NCBI RefSeq assembly: GCF_014076415.1
Contig: NZ_CP043568.1
Location: 1,488,001-1,552,000 of the forward strand
Direction of reading: 5' to 3'
Length of the DNA stretch: 64,000 nucleotides
From: Comamonas testosteroni
GTDB lineage: Bacteria; Pseudomonadota; Gammaproteobacteria; Burkholderiales; Burkholderiaceae_C
In this document: piece after piece, positions 17,836 through 25,151 of the stretch
Numbering within the stretch: position 1 is the stretch's first letter
Layout: each line of letters begins with the position of its first letter
Notes under the pieces: model-generated
What the model saw: the letters and a program-made list of their open reading frames with translations, nothing else
What the model was told of the DNA's origin: nothing
The model's database searches: none
Translations under genes and position numbers: made by a program

Positions 17836-18609
17836 ATGGGCATTCTGGCAACGCAAGATCTCACCATCCGTTTTGGGGGCCATGTGGCCGTGAACGCTGT
17901 GACCTGCTCGTTCGAGCCGGGCACGCTCACGGCCATCGTGGGCCCCAATGGGGCAGGGAAGACCACTTATTTCAACCTGATCTCGGGCCAGCTCAAGGCT
18001 AGCTCCGGCACGGTCACCCTGGGGGGACGCGATCTGAGCGGCCTGCCCGCTTCGGCGCGTACGCGCGCCGGGCTGGGCAGGGCCTTTCAGCTCACGAATC
18101 TCTTTCCGAATCTGAGCGTGCAGGAGAACGTGCGGCTGGCGGTGCAGGCCAGCATGACGGGAGCGCATCGCCGCGGCTTGAACCTCTGGAGCATCTGGAG
18201 CGATCACCGGGCGGTCACGCAGCGTGCGCGACAAATCCTGGAGCGGGTCTCCATGTCCGAGCGTGCCGACACCGTCGTCGCCAGCCTGCCGCACGGCGAT
18301 CAGCGCAAGCTGGAGGTGGCGCTGCTGATGGCGCTGGAGCCGCAGGTCTATATGTTTGACGAGCCCACGGCGGGCATGAGCCATGACGAGGCACCGGTGA
18401 TCCTGGACCTGATACGCGAACTCAAAAAAGACCGCAGCAAGATCATCCTGCTGGTGGAGCACAAGATGGATGTGGTGCGTGAACTCGCCGATCGCATCAT
18501 CGTGCTGACCAATGGACAGCTGGTGGCCGACGGCAAGCCTGCCGAGGTCATCGCCTCGCCCGTGGTGCAGCAGGCCTACCTCGGCAATGCCGTGAAGGAG
18601 GACGCATGA
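17836..18609 (+). CDS. ABC transporter ATP-binding protein, LivG-like
   Basis: This is a cytoplasmic ATPase of a branched-chain-type (HAAT family) importer. Walker A is GPNGAGKTT (36-44), the Q-loop lies in GRAFQLTNLF, Walker B in VYMFDEPTAGM and the switch His in LLVEHKMD. The signature motif reads LPHGDQRKLE instead of LSGGQ, a substitution that is usual in LivG-type subunits. It starts 40 bases after phaZ and overlaps the next ATPase gene by four bases (ATGA), so the two ATPases are made together. Confidence 0.9.
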   Translation: MGILATQDLTIRFGGHVAVNAVTCSFEPGTLTAIVGPNGAGKTTYFNLISGQLKASSGTVTLGGRDLSGLPASARTRAGLGRAFQLTNLFPNLSVQENVRLAVQASMTGAHRRGLNLWSIWSDHRAVTQRARQILERVSMSERADTVVASLPHGDQRKLEVALLMALEPQVYMFDEPTAGMSHDEAPVILDLIRELKKDRSKIILLVEHKMDVVRELADRIIVLTNGQLVADGKPAEVIASPVVQQAYLGNAVKEDA

Positions 18610-19340
18610 GCCAGGCATCCGCCCCTTTGCTGCAACTGTCCGGCGTCCATACCCATATAGGCGCCTATCACATACTGCATGGCGTGGACCTGATCGTGCC
18701 GCAGGGCGAGGTCACCATGCTGCTGGGCCGCAACGGCGCCGGCAAGACCACCACGCTGCGCACCATCATGGGCCTGTGGCAGGCCAGCCAGGGCAGCATC
18801 CGGTTTGCGCAGAAGGACATTGCCCAGCTGTCCACGCCGGCCATTGCACGCCTGAATATCGCCTATGTGCCCGAGAACATGGGCATCTTTGCCGATCTCA
18901 CGGTCAAGGAAAACCTGTTACTGGCGGCACGCGCCGCCGCCCATGCGGGCCAGATGGATGCCGCCCGGCTGGACTGGATATACCAGCTGTTCCCGGCCGT
19001 GCAGAAGTTCTGGAATGCGCCTGCGGGCAAGCTCAGCGGCGGGCAGAAGCAGATGGTGGCCGTGGCGCGCGCCATTGTCGAGCCGCGCGATCTGCTGATC
19101 GTCGACGAGCCCAGCAAGGGCCTGGCTCCCGCCATCATCAACAACATGATCGAGGCCTTTGCCCAGCTCAAGGCCGGCGGCGTGAGCATCTTGCTGGTAG
19201 AGCAGAACATCGACTTCGCCAAACGCCTGGGCGACGGCGTGGCCCTGATGGACAACGGCCGTGTCATCCACGCAGGCCGCATGGCCGATCTGGCGGCCGA
19301 CGCGCAGCTGCAGCAGACGCTGCTGGGGCTGTCCTTATGA
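18606..19340 (+). CDS. ABC transporter ATP-binding protein, LivF-like
   Basis: This is the second ATPase of the heterodimer. It shows Walker A GRNGAGKTT, the canonical signature LSGGQKQM, Walker B LLIVDEPSKGL and the switch His region replaced by VEQNIDFA (Gln-Asn after Glu), as is common in LivF. The 244-residue length is typical. The start overlaps the stop of the LivG-like gene. A 94-base gap follows before the first permease. Confidence 0.9.
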   Translation: MSQASAPLLQLSGVHTHIGAYHILHGVDLIVPQGEVTMLLGRNGAGKTTTLRTIMGLWQASQGSIRFAQKDIAQLSTPAIARLNIAYVPENMGIFADLTVKENLLLAARAAAHAGQMDAARLDWIYQLFPAVQKFWNAPAGKLSGGQKQMVAVARAIVEPRDLLIVDEPSKGLAPAIINNMIEAFAQLKAGGVSILLVEQNIDFAKRLGDGVALMDNGRVIHAGRMADLAADAQLQQTLLGLSL

Positions 19341-19434
19341 GGGGAATCGCATCGGACATGCCATCCGTCTTTATGTCTCACTCGCAAGCCGCCATGGATC
19401 TGGCAGTGTTGGCGGGCAATCGGAGGGAGCCTGC

Positions 19435-20418
19435 ATGAGCTTCAAGGATATGGATTACAAGCCGCTGTTGCTGGTGCCGCTGCTGGCGCTGGTGACGCTG
19501 CCGCTGGTGGGTTCGCCCAGCACCTGGTTGACGCTGACGGTTGCAGGTTTGGCTATGGGCATGATCGTCTTCATCATTGCTTCGGGTCTGACGCTGGTGT
19601 TCGGCCTCATGGATGTGCTGAACTTCGGGCACGGCGTGTTTATCGCGCTCGGCGCCTTTGTGGCCACCAGCGTGCTTGGCGTCATGGGCGACTGGACTGG
19701 CTCGGACCAGCTCTGGCGCAATCTGGCCGCTGTCTTTCCGGCCATGCTGGTGGCGATGCTGGTGGCCGGCGCCGTGGGCCTGGCGTTCGAGCGCTTCATC
19801 GTGCGCCCGGTCTATGGCCAGCATCTCAAGCAGATTCTCATCACCATGGGCGGCATGATCATCGGCGAGGAGCTGATCAAGGTCATCTGGGGCCCGCAGC
19901 AGATACCGCTGCCCCTGCCCGATGCCATGAAGGGTGCGTGGTTGCTGGGCGATGCGGCCGTGGAGAAGTACCGCGTGTTTGCCGTGCTGGTGGGCGCGCT
20001 GGTGTTTGCAGGGCTGGCCTGGACGCTTGCACGCACCAAGCTGGGCCTGCTGATCCGCGCCGGCGTTCAGGATCGCGAGATGGTCGAGGCGCTTGGCTAC
20101 CGGGTGCGCAACCTTTTCATTGGCGTGTTTGTGGCCGGCTCGGCCCTGGCCGGGCTGGGCGGCGTGATGTGGGGGCTGTACCAGCAGAACGTGATTCCGC
20201 AGATGGGCGCCCAGGTCAATGTGCTGATCTTCATCGTCATCATCATCGGCGGGCTGGGCAGCACCGGTGGCGCTCTCATCGGAGCACTGCTGGTGGGGCT
20301 GATGGCCAACTACACGGGCTTTCTCGTGCCCAAGGTGGCGCTGTTTTCCAATATCGCGCTCATGGTGGCCGTCCTGCTGTGGCGTCCCCAAGGCATCTAT
20401 CCGGTCGCCAACAGATGA
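19435..20418 (+). CDS. ABC transporter permease, LivH-like
   Basis: This is an inner-membrane channel subunit with about eight hydrophobic segments. The family block GLTLVFGLMDVLNFGHGVFIALGAF (within residues 45-70) and the cytoplasmic coupling region GLLIRAGVQDREMVEALGY are clear. The frame is open far upstream; the ATG at 19435 is chosen because AGGGAG sits just in front and the first membrane helix follows. The protein has 327 residues. It pairs with the LivM-like permease encoded downstream. Confidence 0.88.
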   Translation: MSFKDMDYKPLLLVPLLALVTLPLVGSPSTWLTLTVAGLAMGMIVFIIASGLTLVFGLMDVLNFGHGVFIALGAFVATSVLGVMGDWTGSDQLWRNLAAVFPAMLVAMLVAGAVGLAFERFIVRPVYGQHLKQILITMGGMIIGEELIKVIWGPQQIPLPLPDAMKGAWLLGDAAVEKYRVFAVLVGALVFAGLAWTLARTKLGLLIRAGVQDREMVEALGYRVRNLFIGVFVAGSALAGLGGVMWGLYQQNVIPQMGAQVNVLIFIVIIIGGLGSTGGALIGALLVGLMANYTGFLVPKVALFSNIALMVAVLLWRPQGIYPVANR

Positions 20419-20424
20419 GATACC

Positions 20425-20450
20425 CCCAGAGTCGCTTCGCGCCTTCCCCC
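20425..20450 (+). repeat. Dispersed intergenic repeat, copy A
   Basis: A stretch of about 21 bases (20429-20449) is shared, in the opposite orientation, with 25124-25144, and both copies are flanked by C-runs. Here it lies in the 156-base gap between the two permease genes and is followed by a short C5/G5 hairpin (20446-20460). It looks like a small REP-type element. Confidence 0.5.
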
Positions 20451-20574
20451 TGGAAGGGGGACTCCACCCTCGCAGCGGGGCGGCGCGGCCGGCCCAGGCC
20501 CTTGCTCGGTGGCAACTGGCTTGGTGCATGCCGGCTGCATACGTGGCGCCATGAAAGTTTGAAAGGCTAGTCTG

Positions 20575-21645
20575 ATGCTCAACCGTTTGCTCTCCGGCGA
20601 TCTGCCGCGCAGTCGCATCCTGGCACTGATGCTGCTGGCGATCTTCCTCGGTCTTGCCGTGGCGCCGTTTGCCTTCCCCGGTGTCAAGGCGCTCAATGTG
20701 GCGGCCAAGGTGCTGATCTTTGTGGTGCTGGTTGCCAGTTTTGACCTGCTGCTGGGCTATACCGGCATCGTCAGCTTTGCCCACACCATGTTCTTCGGCA
20801 TAGGCGCCTATGGCGTGGCCATTGCTTCCGGCAAGCTGGGGGCGGGCTGGGGGGCGCTGGCCCTGGGGCTGGGTGCGGCGCTGCTGGTGTCGCTGCTCCT
20901 GTCCCTGGCCATCGGCCTGTTCTCCCTGCGTGTGCGCGCCATCTTCTTTGCCATGATCACGCTGGCCGTGGCGGCCGCATTTCAGACCCTGGCTTCGCAG
21001 CTGTCCGACTGGACGGGAGGCGAGGATGGCCTGACCTTCAAGATGCCCGAATGGCTGTCGCCCAGCTTCGAGCCCTTCGAGAACGAGATCTTCGGTACCC
21101 TCATCGACGGCAGGATCATCAGCTACTACCTGCTGTTTGTGCTGGCGCTGCTGCTGGTGCTGATGCTGCTGCGCATCGTCAATTCGCCCTTTGGCCGCGT
21201 GCTGCAGGCGATTCGCGAGAACGAGTTCCGTGCCGAGGCCATCGGCTACCGCGTGGTGGTCTATCGCACCACGTCCAGCGTGCTCTCGGCCCTGTTCGCC
21301 TGCGTGGCCGGTGCCATGCTGGCGGTCTGGCTGCGCTACAACGGGCCGGACACCACACTGTCCTTCGAGATCATGATGGACTGCCTGCTCATCGTCGTCA
21401 TCGGCGGCATGGGCACGATTTATGGCGCGGTGATCGGCTCCGTCATCTTTCTGGTCGCGCAAAGCTATCTGCAGGATTTGCTGCGGCTAGGCAGCGAAGC
21501 TGCCGTCAGCCTGCCATGGCTGTCGGCCCTGCTGTCGCCCGACCGCTGGCTGCTGTGGCTGGGTCTGCTGTTTGTGCTCTCGGTCTATTACTTCCCCACG
21601 GGCGTGGTCGGGCGGCTGCGTGCTGCGGCGTCGCTCAAGGACTGA
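20575..21645 (+). CDS. ABC transporter permease, LivM-like
   Basis: This is the second channel subunit (356 residues, about ten hydrophobic segments). It contains ASFDLLLGYTGIVSFAHTMFFGIGAYG, the LivM hallmark, and the coupling block FGRVLQAIRENEFRAEAIGY. The last loop EIMMDCLLIVVIGGMGTIYGAVIG is also typical. The region upstream carries a repeat, and the ribosome binding site is weak (GAAAGG, about 10 bases before the ATG). It ends 69 bases before the alpha/beta hydrolase gene on the same strand. Confidence 0.88.
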   Translation: MLNRLLSGDLPRSRILALMLLAIFLGLAVAPFAFPGVKALNVAAKVLIFVVLVASFDLLLGYTGIVSFAHTMFFGIGAYGVAIASGKLGAGWGALALGLGAALLVSLLLSLAIGLFSLRVRAIFFAMITLAVAAAFQTLASQLSDWTGGEDGLTFKMPEWLSPSFEPFENEIFGTLIDGRIISYYLLFVLALLLVLMLLRIVNSPFGRVLQAIRENEFRAEAIGYRVVVYRTTSSVLSALFACVAGAMLAVWLRYNGPDTTLSFEIMMDCLLIVVIGGMGTIYGAVIGSVIFLVAQSYLQDLLRLGSEAAVSLPWLSALLSPDRWLLWLGLLFVLSVYYFPTGVVGRLRAAASLKD

Positions 21646-21714
21646 TGATTCCAATTTTTATAGCTTAAAGCGCTTTATACATAAGCGTTTAAGGCCAAAT
21701 TCATTCAGAAAATC

Positions 21715-22611
21715 ATGAGCCAGACCTCTCCCGCCTTGCCTCTGCCCGCATCTTGCTATGCTCTTTGCGCGGGCTATGAGATTCATTACCTTGACTGGCA
21801 GCCGCAAGGCCCGACCAAGGCCACGGTGATCGCCTGGCATGGCCTGGCACGCACGGGCCGCGACATGGATGCCCTGGCGCAGTTTCTCGTGGCGCAAGGC
21901 TATCGCGTCATCTGCCCGGATACGCTGGGCCGCGGCCTGAGCCAGTGGAGCCGCAACCCGCGCGAGGACTATCGGCTGCGCTTCTATGCCCTGCTGGCGC
22001 GCGAGCTGATGGATGCGCTGGCGCTGCAGCAGGTGCACTGGGTGGGGACCAGCATGGGCGGCGCGATAGGTACGGTCTGTGCGTCCGGCCTGTTCGAGCC
22101 GGATCTCAGGCACCGCATTCTCACGCTCACGCTCAACGACAATGCGCCCGAGCTGGCCGAGGCTGCGCTGGCCCGCATCAAGAGCTACGCCGGCCGCCCG
22201 CCGGTGTTCGACACCGTCTCCGAGCTGGAAGGCTTTTTCCGCGCAGCCTACAAGCCCTATGGCTGGCTCAGCGATTTCGAGTGGCGCAAGCTGACCGAGA
22301 CCAGCACGCGTCGTTGCGATGACGGCCGCGTCACGCCGCATTACGACCCGCGCATGATCGAGCAGTTCACCGAGCATGACAACGACTATCTGCTCTGGGA
22401 TCACTATGACGCGTTGCAACTGCCCGTGCTGTTGCTGCGCGGCGAGGAGTCCGATCTGGTGCTCAAGCCGGTGGCCGAGCAAATGCAGCAGCGAGGCCCC
22501 GGTGCCCGAGGTCTGCTGACCTGGCTGGAGGTGCCGGACTGCGGCCATGCGCCGGCGCTCAATGTGAACGCGCATTTCGAGGCCGTTCTGTCCCATCTGC
22601 ACCAGGCCTGA
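21715..22611 (+). CDS. Alpha/beta hydrolase, possible 3-hydroxybutyrate oligomer hydrolase
   Basis: This is a cytoplasmic serine hydrolase with no signal peptide. The oxyanion loop is AWHGLARTG, the nucleophile elbow GTSMGG (Ser near residue 112), the acid probably Asp in GEESDLVLK, and the His in PDCGHAPALN. The sequence DTLGRGLSQWSRNPREDYRLRFY resembles lactonase/esterase members of the fold. It follows the LivM-like gene on the same strand after 69 bases with no terminator seen, so it may be the last gene of the PHB operon. In that setting cleavage of imported hydroxybutyrate dimers or oligomers is a reasonable guess. Other ester substrates cannot be excluded. Confidence 0.75.
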   Translation: MSQTSPALPLPASCYALCAGYEIHYLDWQPQGPTKATVIAWHGLARTGRDMDALAQFLVAQGYRVICPDTLGRGLSQWSRNPREDYRLRFYALLARELMDALALQQVHWVGTSMGGAIGTVCASGLFEPDLRHRILTLTLNDNAPELAEAALARIKSYAGRPPVFDTVSELEGFFRAAYKPYGWLSDFEWRKLTETSTRRCDDGRVTPHYDPRMIEQFTEHDNDYLLWDHYDALQLPVLLLRGEESDLVLKPVAEQMQQRGPGARGLLTWLEVPDCGHAPALNVNAHFEAVLSHLHQA

Positions 22612-22695
22612 AGCGCAACAACCTCGCAGCCCCGGGGATGTTCGCGTCTCGCTAGCATCGGTGGCTCACCCTGGTCGGGGTAAGGAGCGTGGGTC

Positions 22696-23646
22696 ATGGG
22701 TTTTGTCGTCGATCTGATTCGGGAATACGGCTTCGGCATTGTCTTTCTCAATGTGCTGGTGGAGCAGCTGGGCGCACCCATCCCGGCCTATCCGGTACTG
22801 GTGGTGACCGGAGCGCTGGAGGGCGGCAGCCTGGCACGCCTGGGCTGGCTCACCGTGATTGCGGTGGCCGCAGCGCTGATTGCCGATGTGCTCTGGTACC
22901 ACGCAGGCAAAGCCTATGGGCACCGGGTGCTGGGACGTATCTGCCGCATTTCGCTCTCTCCGGATGCCTGCATCCGTCAGACCGAGTCCGTCTATGGGCG
23001 CTGGGGTGCCAGGTCTTTGCTGGTGGCCAAGTTCGTGCCGGGCTTTGCCTCCATTGCCAGTGCGCTGGCCGGTGTGGTGGGCACGCCGCTGCGCACCTTT
23101 GTGCTGTTCGATACGCTGGGGGCCCTGATCTGGGTGGGTTCGGCGGTGTTTCTGGGCTCGCTGTTCAGCTCCACGGTGCAGGATCTGCTCGATGTGCTGA
23201 CGGCGCTGGGCAAATGGGGACTGCTGCTGCTGTGCGTGGCGTTCGCGGTCTTCGTGGCGCGCAAGTGGTGGCAGAGGCAGCGCGTGGTACGTTCGCTGAA
23301 GATGCCGCGCATGTCGGTCGAGGAGCTGGCGGGGCTCAATGCCCAGGGCATCACGCCGACGGTGATCGATGTGCGCGAACCCCTGCTCTTCGGTCAGGGC
23401 CATATTCCCGGTGCCAGCTCCTGGCTGGAGCATCAGGGCAAGGGCAGGGCGGCCTACGAGCACTTGCTGCCGCGCGAGCGGCATGAGCATGGCCTGGTCG
23501 TGTATTGCGACTGCCCCGACGAGATCTCCGCCGCGCGCGTGGCCAGGCAATTGCAGCGTGCGGGATTTCACAATGTCCGGCCATTGAGCGGCGGCCTGAC
23601 GGCCTGGGAGGCGGCCGGCTTCGAGCTGGAAAAGCCCGAGGCCTGA
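22696..23646 (+). CDS. DedA-family membrane protein fused to a rhodanese domain
   Basis: The N-terminal 195 residues form a DedA/VTT (SNARE-associated) membrane domain with the sequences EQLGAPIPAYPVLVV, WYHAGKAYGHRVL and SLLVAKFVPGFASIASALAGV. A basic linker follows (residues about 196-208). The C-terminus (about 211-312) is a rhodanese domain with VIDVRE, GHIPGA and the active-site loop YCDCPDEISA, in which a Cys occupies the catalytic position. Such fusions exist in beta- and gammaproteobacteria. The rhodanese part should face the cytoplasm. A single complete frame covers both domains, so it is a true fusion. The neighbours are other sulfur-transfer genes on the opposite strand. Confidence 0.88.
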   Translation: MGFVVDLIREYGFGIVFLNVLVEQLGAPIPAYPVLVVTGALEGGSLARLGWLTVIAVAAALIADVLWYHAGKAYGHRVLGRICRISLSPDACIRQTESVYGRWGARSLLVAKFVPGFASIASALAGVVGTPLRTFVLFDTLGALIWVGSAVFLGSLFSSTVQDLLDVLTALGKWGLLLLCVAFAVFVARKWWQRQRVVRSLKMPRMSVEELAGLNAQGITPTVIDVREPLLFGQGHIPGASSWLEHQGKGRAAYEHLLPRERHEHGLVVYCDCPDEISAARVARQLQRAGFHNVRPLSGGLTAWEAAGFELEKPEA

Positions 23647-23654
23647 GCAGGCCC

Positions 23655-23691
23655 CAAAGAAAACGCCCTGACCATTCTCTGGGCAGGGCGT
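23655..23691 (-). terminator. Terminator of the YeeE/small-protein transcript
   Basis: An 8-bp stem (23663-23670 with 23684-23691) is followed, read on the minus strand, by a T-rich stretch. It lies 20 bases after the small-protein stop codon on that strand and 17 bases after the convergent DedA-rhodanese gene. Confidence 0.75.
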
Positions 23692-23710
23692 CGGGGTTGG
23701 GTCGAGGCGC

Positions 23711-23884
23711 TTACTTGCCGGCAGGCATGGAGCAATGTCCGCCCTGTGCGGCCTGGCCGGAGCCGGCGGCAATCAGCGGCGCTTCGAAGCGCAGGTCGAT
23801 GGCCGGCGATGTATGGAAGTCCCAGGCCAGAAAGACGAGCAGCACGGCCCAGAATACGGTGCGCAAGGTGCTTGGTGAGGTCAT
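23711..23884 (-). CDS. Small single-pass membrane protein with C-terminal cysteine
   Basis: The family is not recognised. The protein has 57 residues, with one hydrophobic helix at about 8-22 (LRTVFWAVLLVFLAW) and a short tail ending GGHCSMPAGK with a single Cys. The ATG at 23884 has AAGGA seven bases upstream. The gene begins 13 bases after the YeeE-family gene on the same strand and is followed by a terminator, all of which support it being real. The Cys in an apparently periplasmic tail beside a thiosulfate-transporter homologue and an exported rhodanese suggests a sulfur-relay or assembly role; this is inference. Confidence 0.7.
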   Translation of the reverse strand: MTSPSTLRTVFWAVLLVFLAWDFHTSPAIDLRFEAPLIAAGSGQAAQGGHCSMPAGK

Positions 23885-23897
23885 GGTTGTTCCTTGC

Positions 23898-24995
23898 TCA
23901 GAAGCCGAAATGGCGGCGGATGCGCAGGCCGAAGATGGTGCCTGCAAATGCCAGTGGGACCCAGATCCAGCCGTGGATGGAGCCGGTGGAGATGCCTGAC
24001 AGCATGGCGCCCACATTGCAGCCGAAAGCCAGGCGCGAGCTGTAGCCGAGCACCAGTCCCGCCACCAGGGCCACGACCCATTGTGTGCCTGTCAGTGCCT
24101 TGGCTGCCGCGGGCTTGCCGGCGGCAATCCACAATGCGCCGCCCAGAATTCCGATATTGGTGATGCTGGTCACGTCCAGCAGCACGGTCTCATGCAGGCG
24201 CGCCGCATTGCCGGGCTGGCTCCAGAACCAGTTGCTGGCCAGATCGACGGCGCCCGTGGCGTTGGCGATCTTGGCGGCCCACAGACCAAAGCCGTAGACC
24301 ACGCCCCAGGGCTGGCCCGCAATGATCAGGTTGAGCGTGGCCAGGATGGCCAGCAGCACGGCACCGACCAGCCATTTGCGCACCAGCAGCGGCTTGGCCG
24401 GGCGGTTCAGGGCAGCATTGGCCTTTTTCACATACAGGGCCACGCCTGCCGCGATTAAGGCCAGCGCGACCAGCGTGGCGATCAGCGCTGGAGCCCAGCC
24501 CCATTGCGTGACCAGGCCCACGGGGGCGGTATTGCCCAGATCCAGCCACCAGCCCAGATGCAGGCTGCCCAGAAAGCTGCCGATCGCAAACAAGGGCAGT
24601 ATGGCCGTGTTCATGGGGATGCCCATGCCCGCCTTGTAGAGGGTGCCGCTGCCGCAGCCGTCGGCGATCTGCATGCACAGGCCGAAGACAAAGGCACCGA
24701 CCAGCAGGCTGATGCTGGGCGGGCCGAGAGCTGCCGTCAGTTCCGGGAAGTGGCCCAGCAAAGGCATGGCCAGAGCCGCAGCCAGCGCCAGCAGCAGCAA
24801 TTGGCCAAAGATGCCGCTGCCGTCCTTTTCCTCGACCAGCATGCGCCAGCCCGTGGTAAAGCCAAAGCGCTTGCCGGCCAGCACCGCGCCCAGGCCTATG
24901 CCCACGGCAAACAGAGCTGCCTGACGCACCGAGACCGACCACAGCAGCCAGCCAAAGAAAACGGCCAGCAAGGCCGTTATGGGAAGTCGTTTCAT
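23898..24995 (-). CDS. YeeE/YedE family transporter (thiosulfate uptake, TsuA-like)
   Basis: This is an integral membrane protein of 365 residues with about ten hydrophobic segments in two repeats. Each repeat carries the family Cys motif: CMQIADGCGSGTLYKAGMG in the first half and AFGCNVGAMLSGIS in the second. In the characterised homologue TsuA such cysteines line a thiosulfate path. No separate TsuB (TusA-like) gene is seen, but the next gene encodes a tiny Cys protein and an exported rhodanese is encoded upstream. It is probably an importer of thiosulfate or another sulfur compound. Confidence 0.85.
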   Translation of the reverse strand: MKRLPITALLAVFFGWLLWSVSVRQAALFAVGIGLGAVLAGKRFGFTTGWRMLVEEKDGSGIFGQLLLLALAAALAMPLLGHFPELTAALGPPSISLLVGAFVFGLCMQIADGCGSGTLYKAGMGIPMNTAILPLFAIGSFLGSLHLGWWLDLGNTAPVGLVTQWGWAPALIATLVALALIAAGVALYVKKANAALNRPAKPLLVRKWLVGAVLLAILATLNLIIAGQPWGVVYGFGLWAAKIANATGAVDLASNWFWSQPGNAARLHETVLLDVTSITNIGILGGALWIAAGKPAAAKALTGTQWVVALVAGLVLGYSSRLAFGCNVGAMLSGISTGSIHGWIWVPLAFAGTIFGLRIRRHFGF

Positions 24996-25123
24996 GTGTT
25001 TTTATGGAATTGATGGGTGAGGGCTGCGACGCACTTTCCGCAAAGGGCATGCACCCAGATCAGAGACAACGAGCAAAGGACGCCCTGCAGCGAAGTTGTT
25101 GTCCCCTTGGGGGCGCCCGGCTT

Positions 25124-25149
25124 GGGGAAGGCGCGAAGCGACTCAGGGG
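25124..25149 (-). repeat. Dispersed intergenic repeat, copy B
   Basis: The reverse complement of 25124-25144 is the same as 20429-20449. It lies between the YeeE-family gene and the rhodanese gene and ends a few bases before the rhodanese stop codon, and may act as its 3' hairpin region. Confidence 0.5.
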
Positions 25150-25151
25150 AG

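Noticed and set aside
19378..21462. Minus-strand open frame of 694 residues
   Set aside because: It is antisense to the two permease genes and rich in His/Gln, the usual shadow of hydrophobic high-GC genes.
23655..23691. Hairpin as plus-strand terminator of the DedA-rhodanese gene
   Set aside because: There is no T-run on the plus-strand side; the T-rich tail is on the minus-strand side only.
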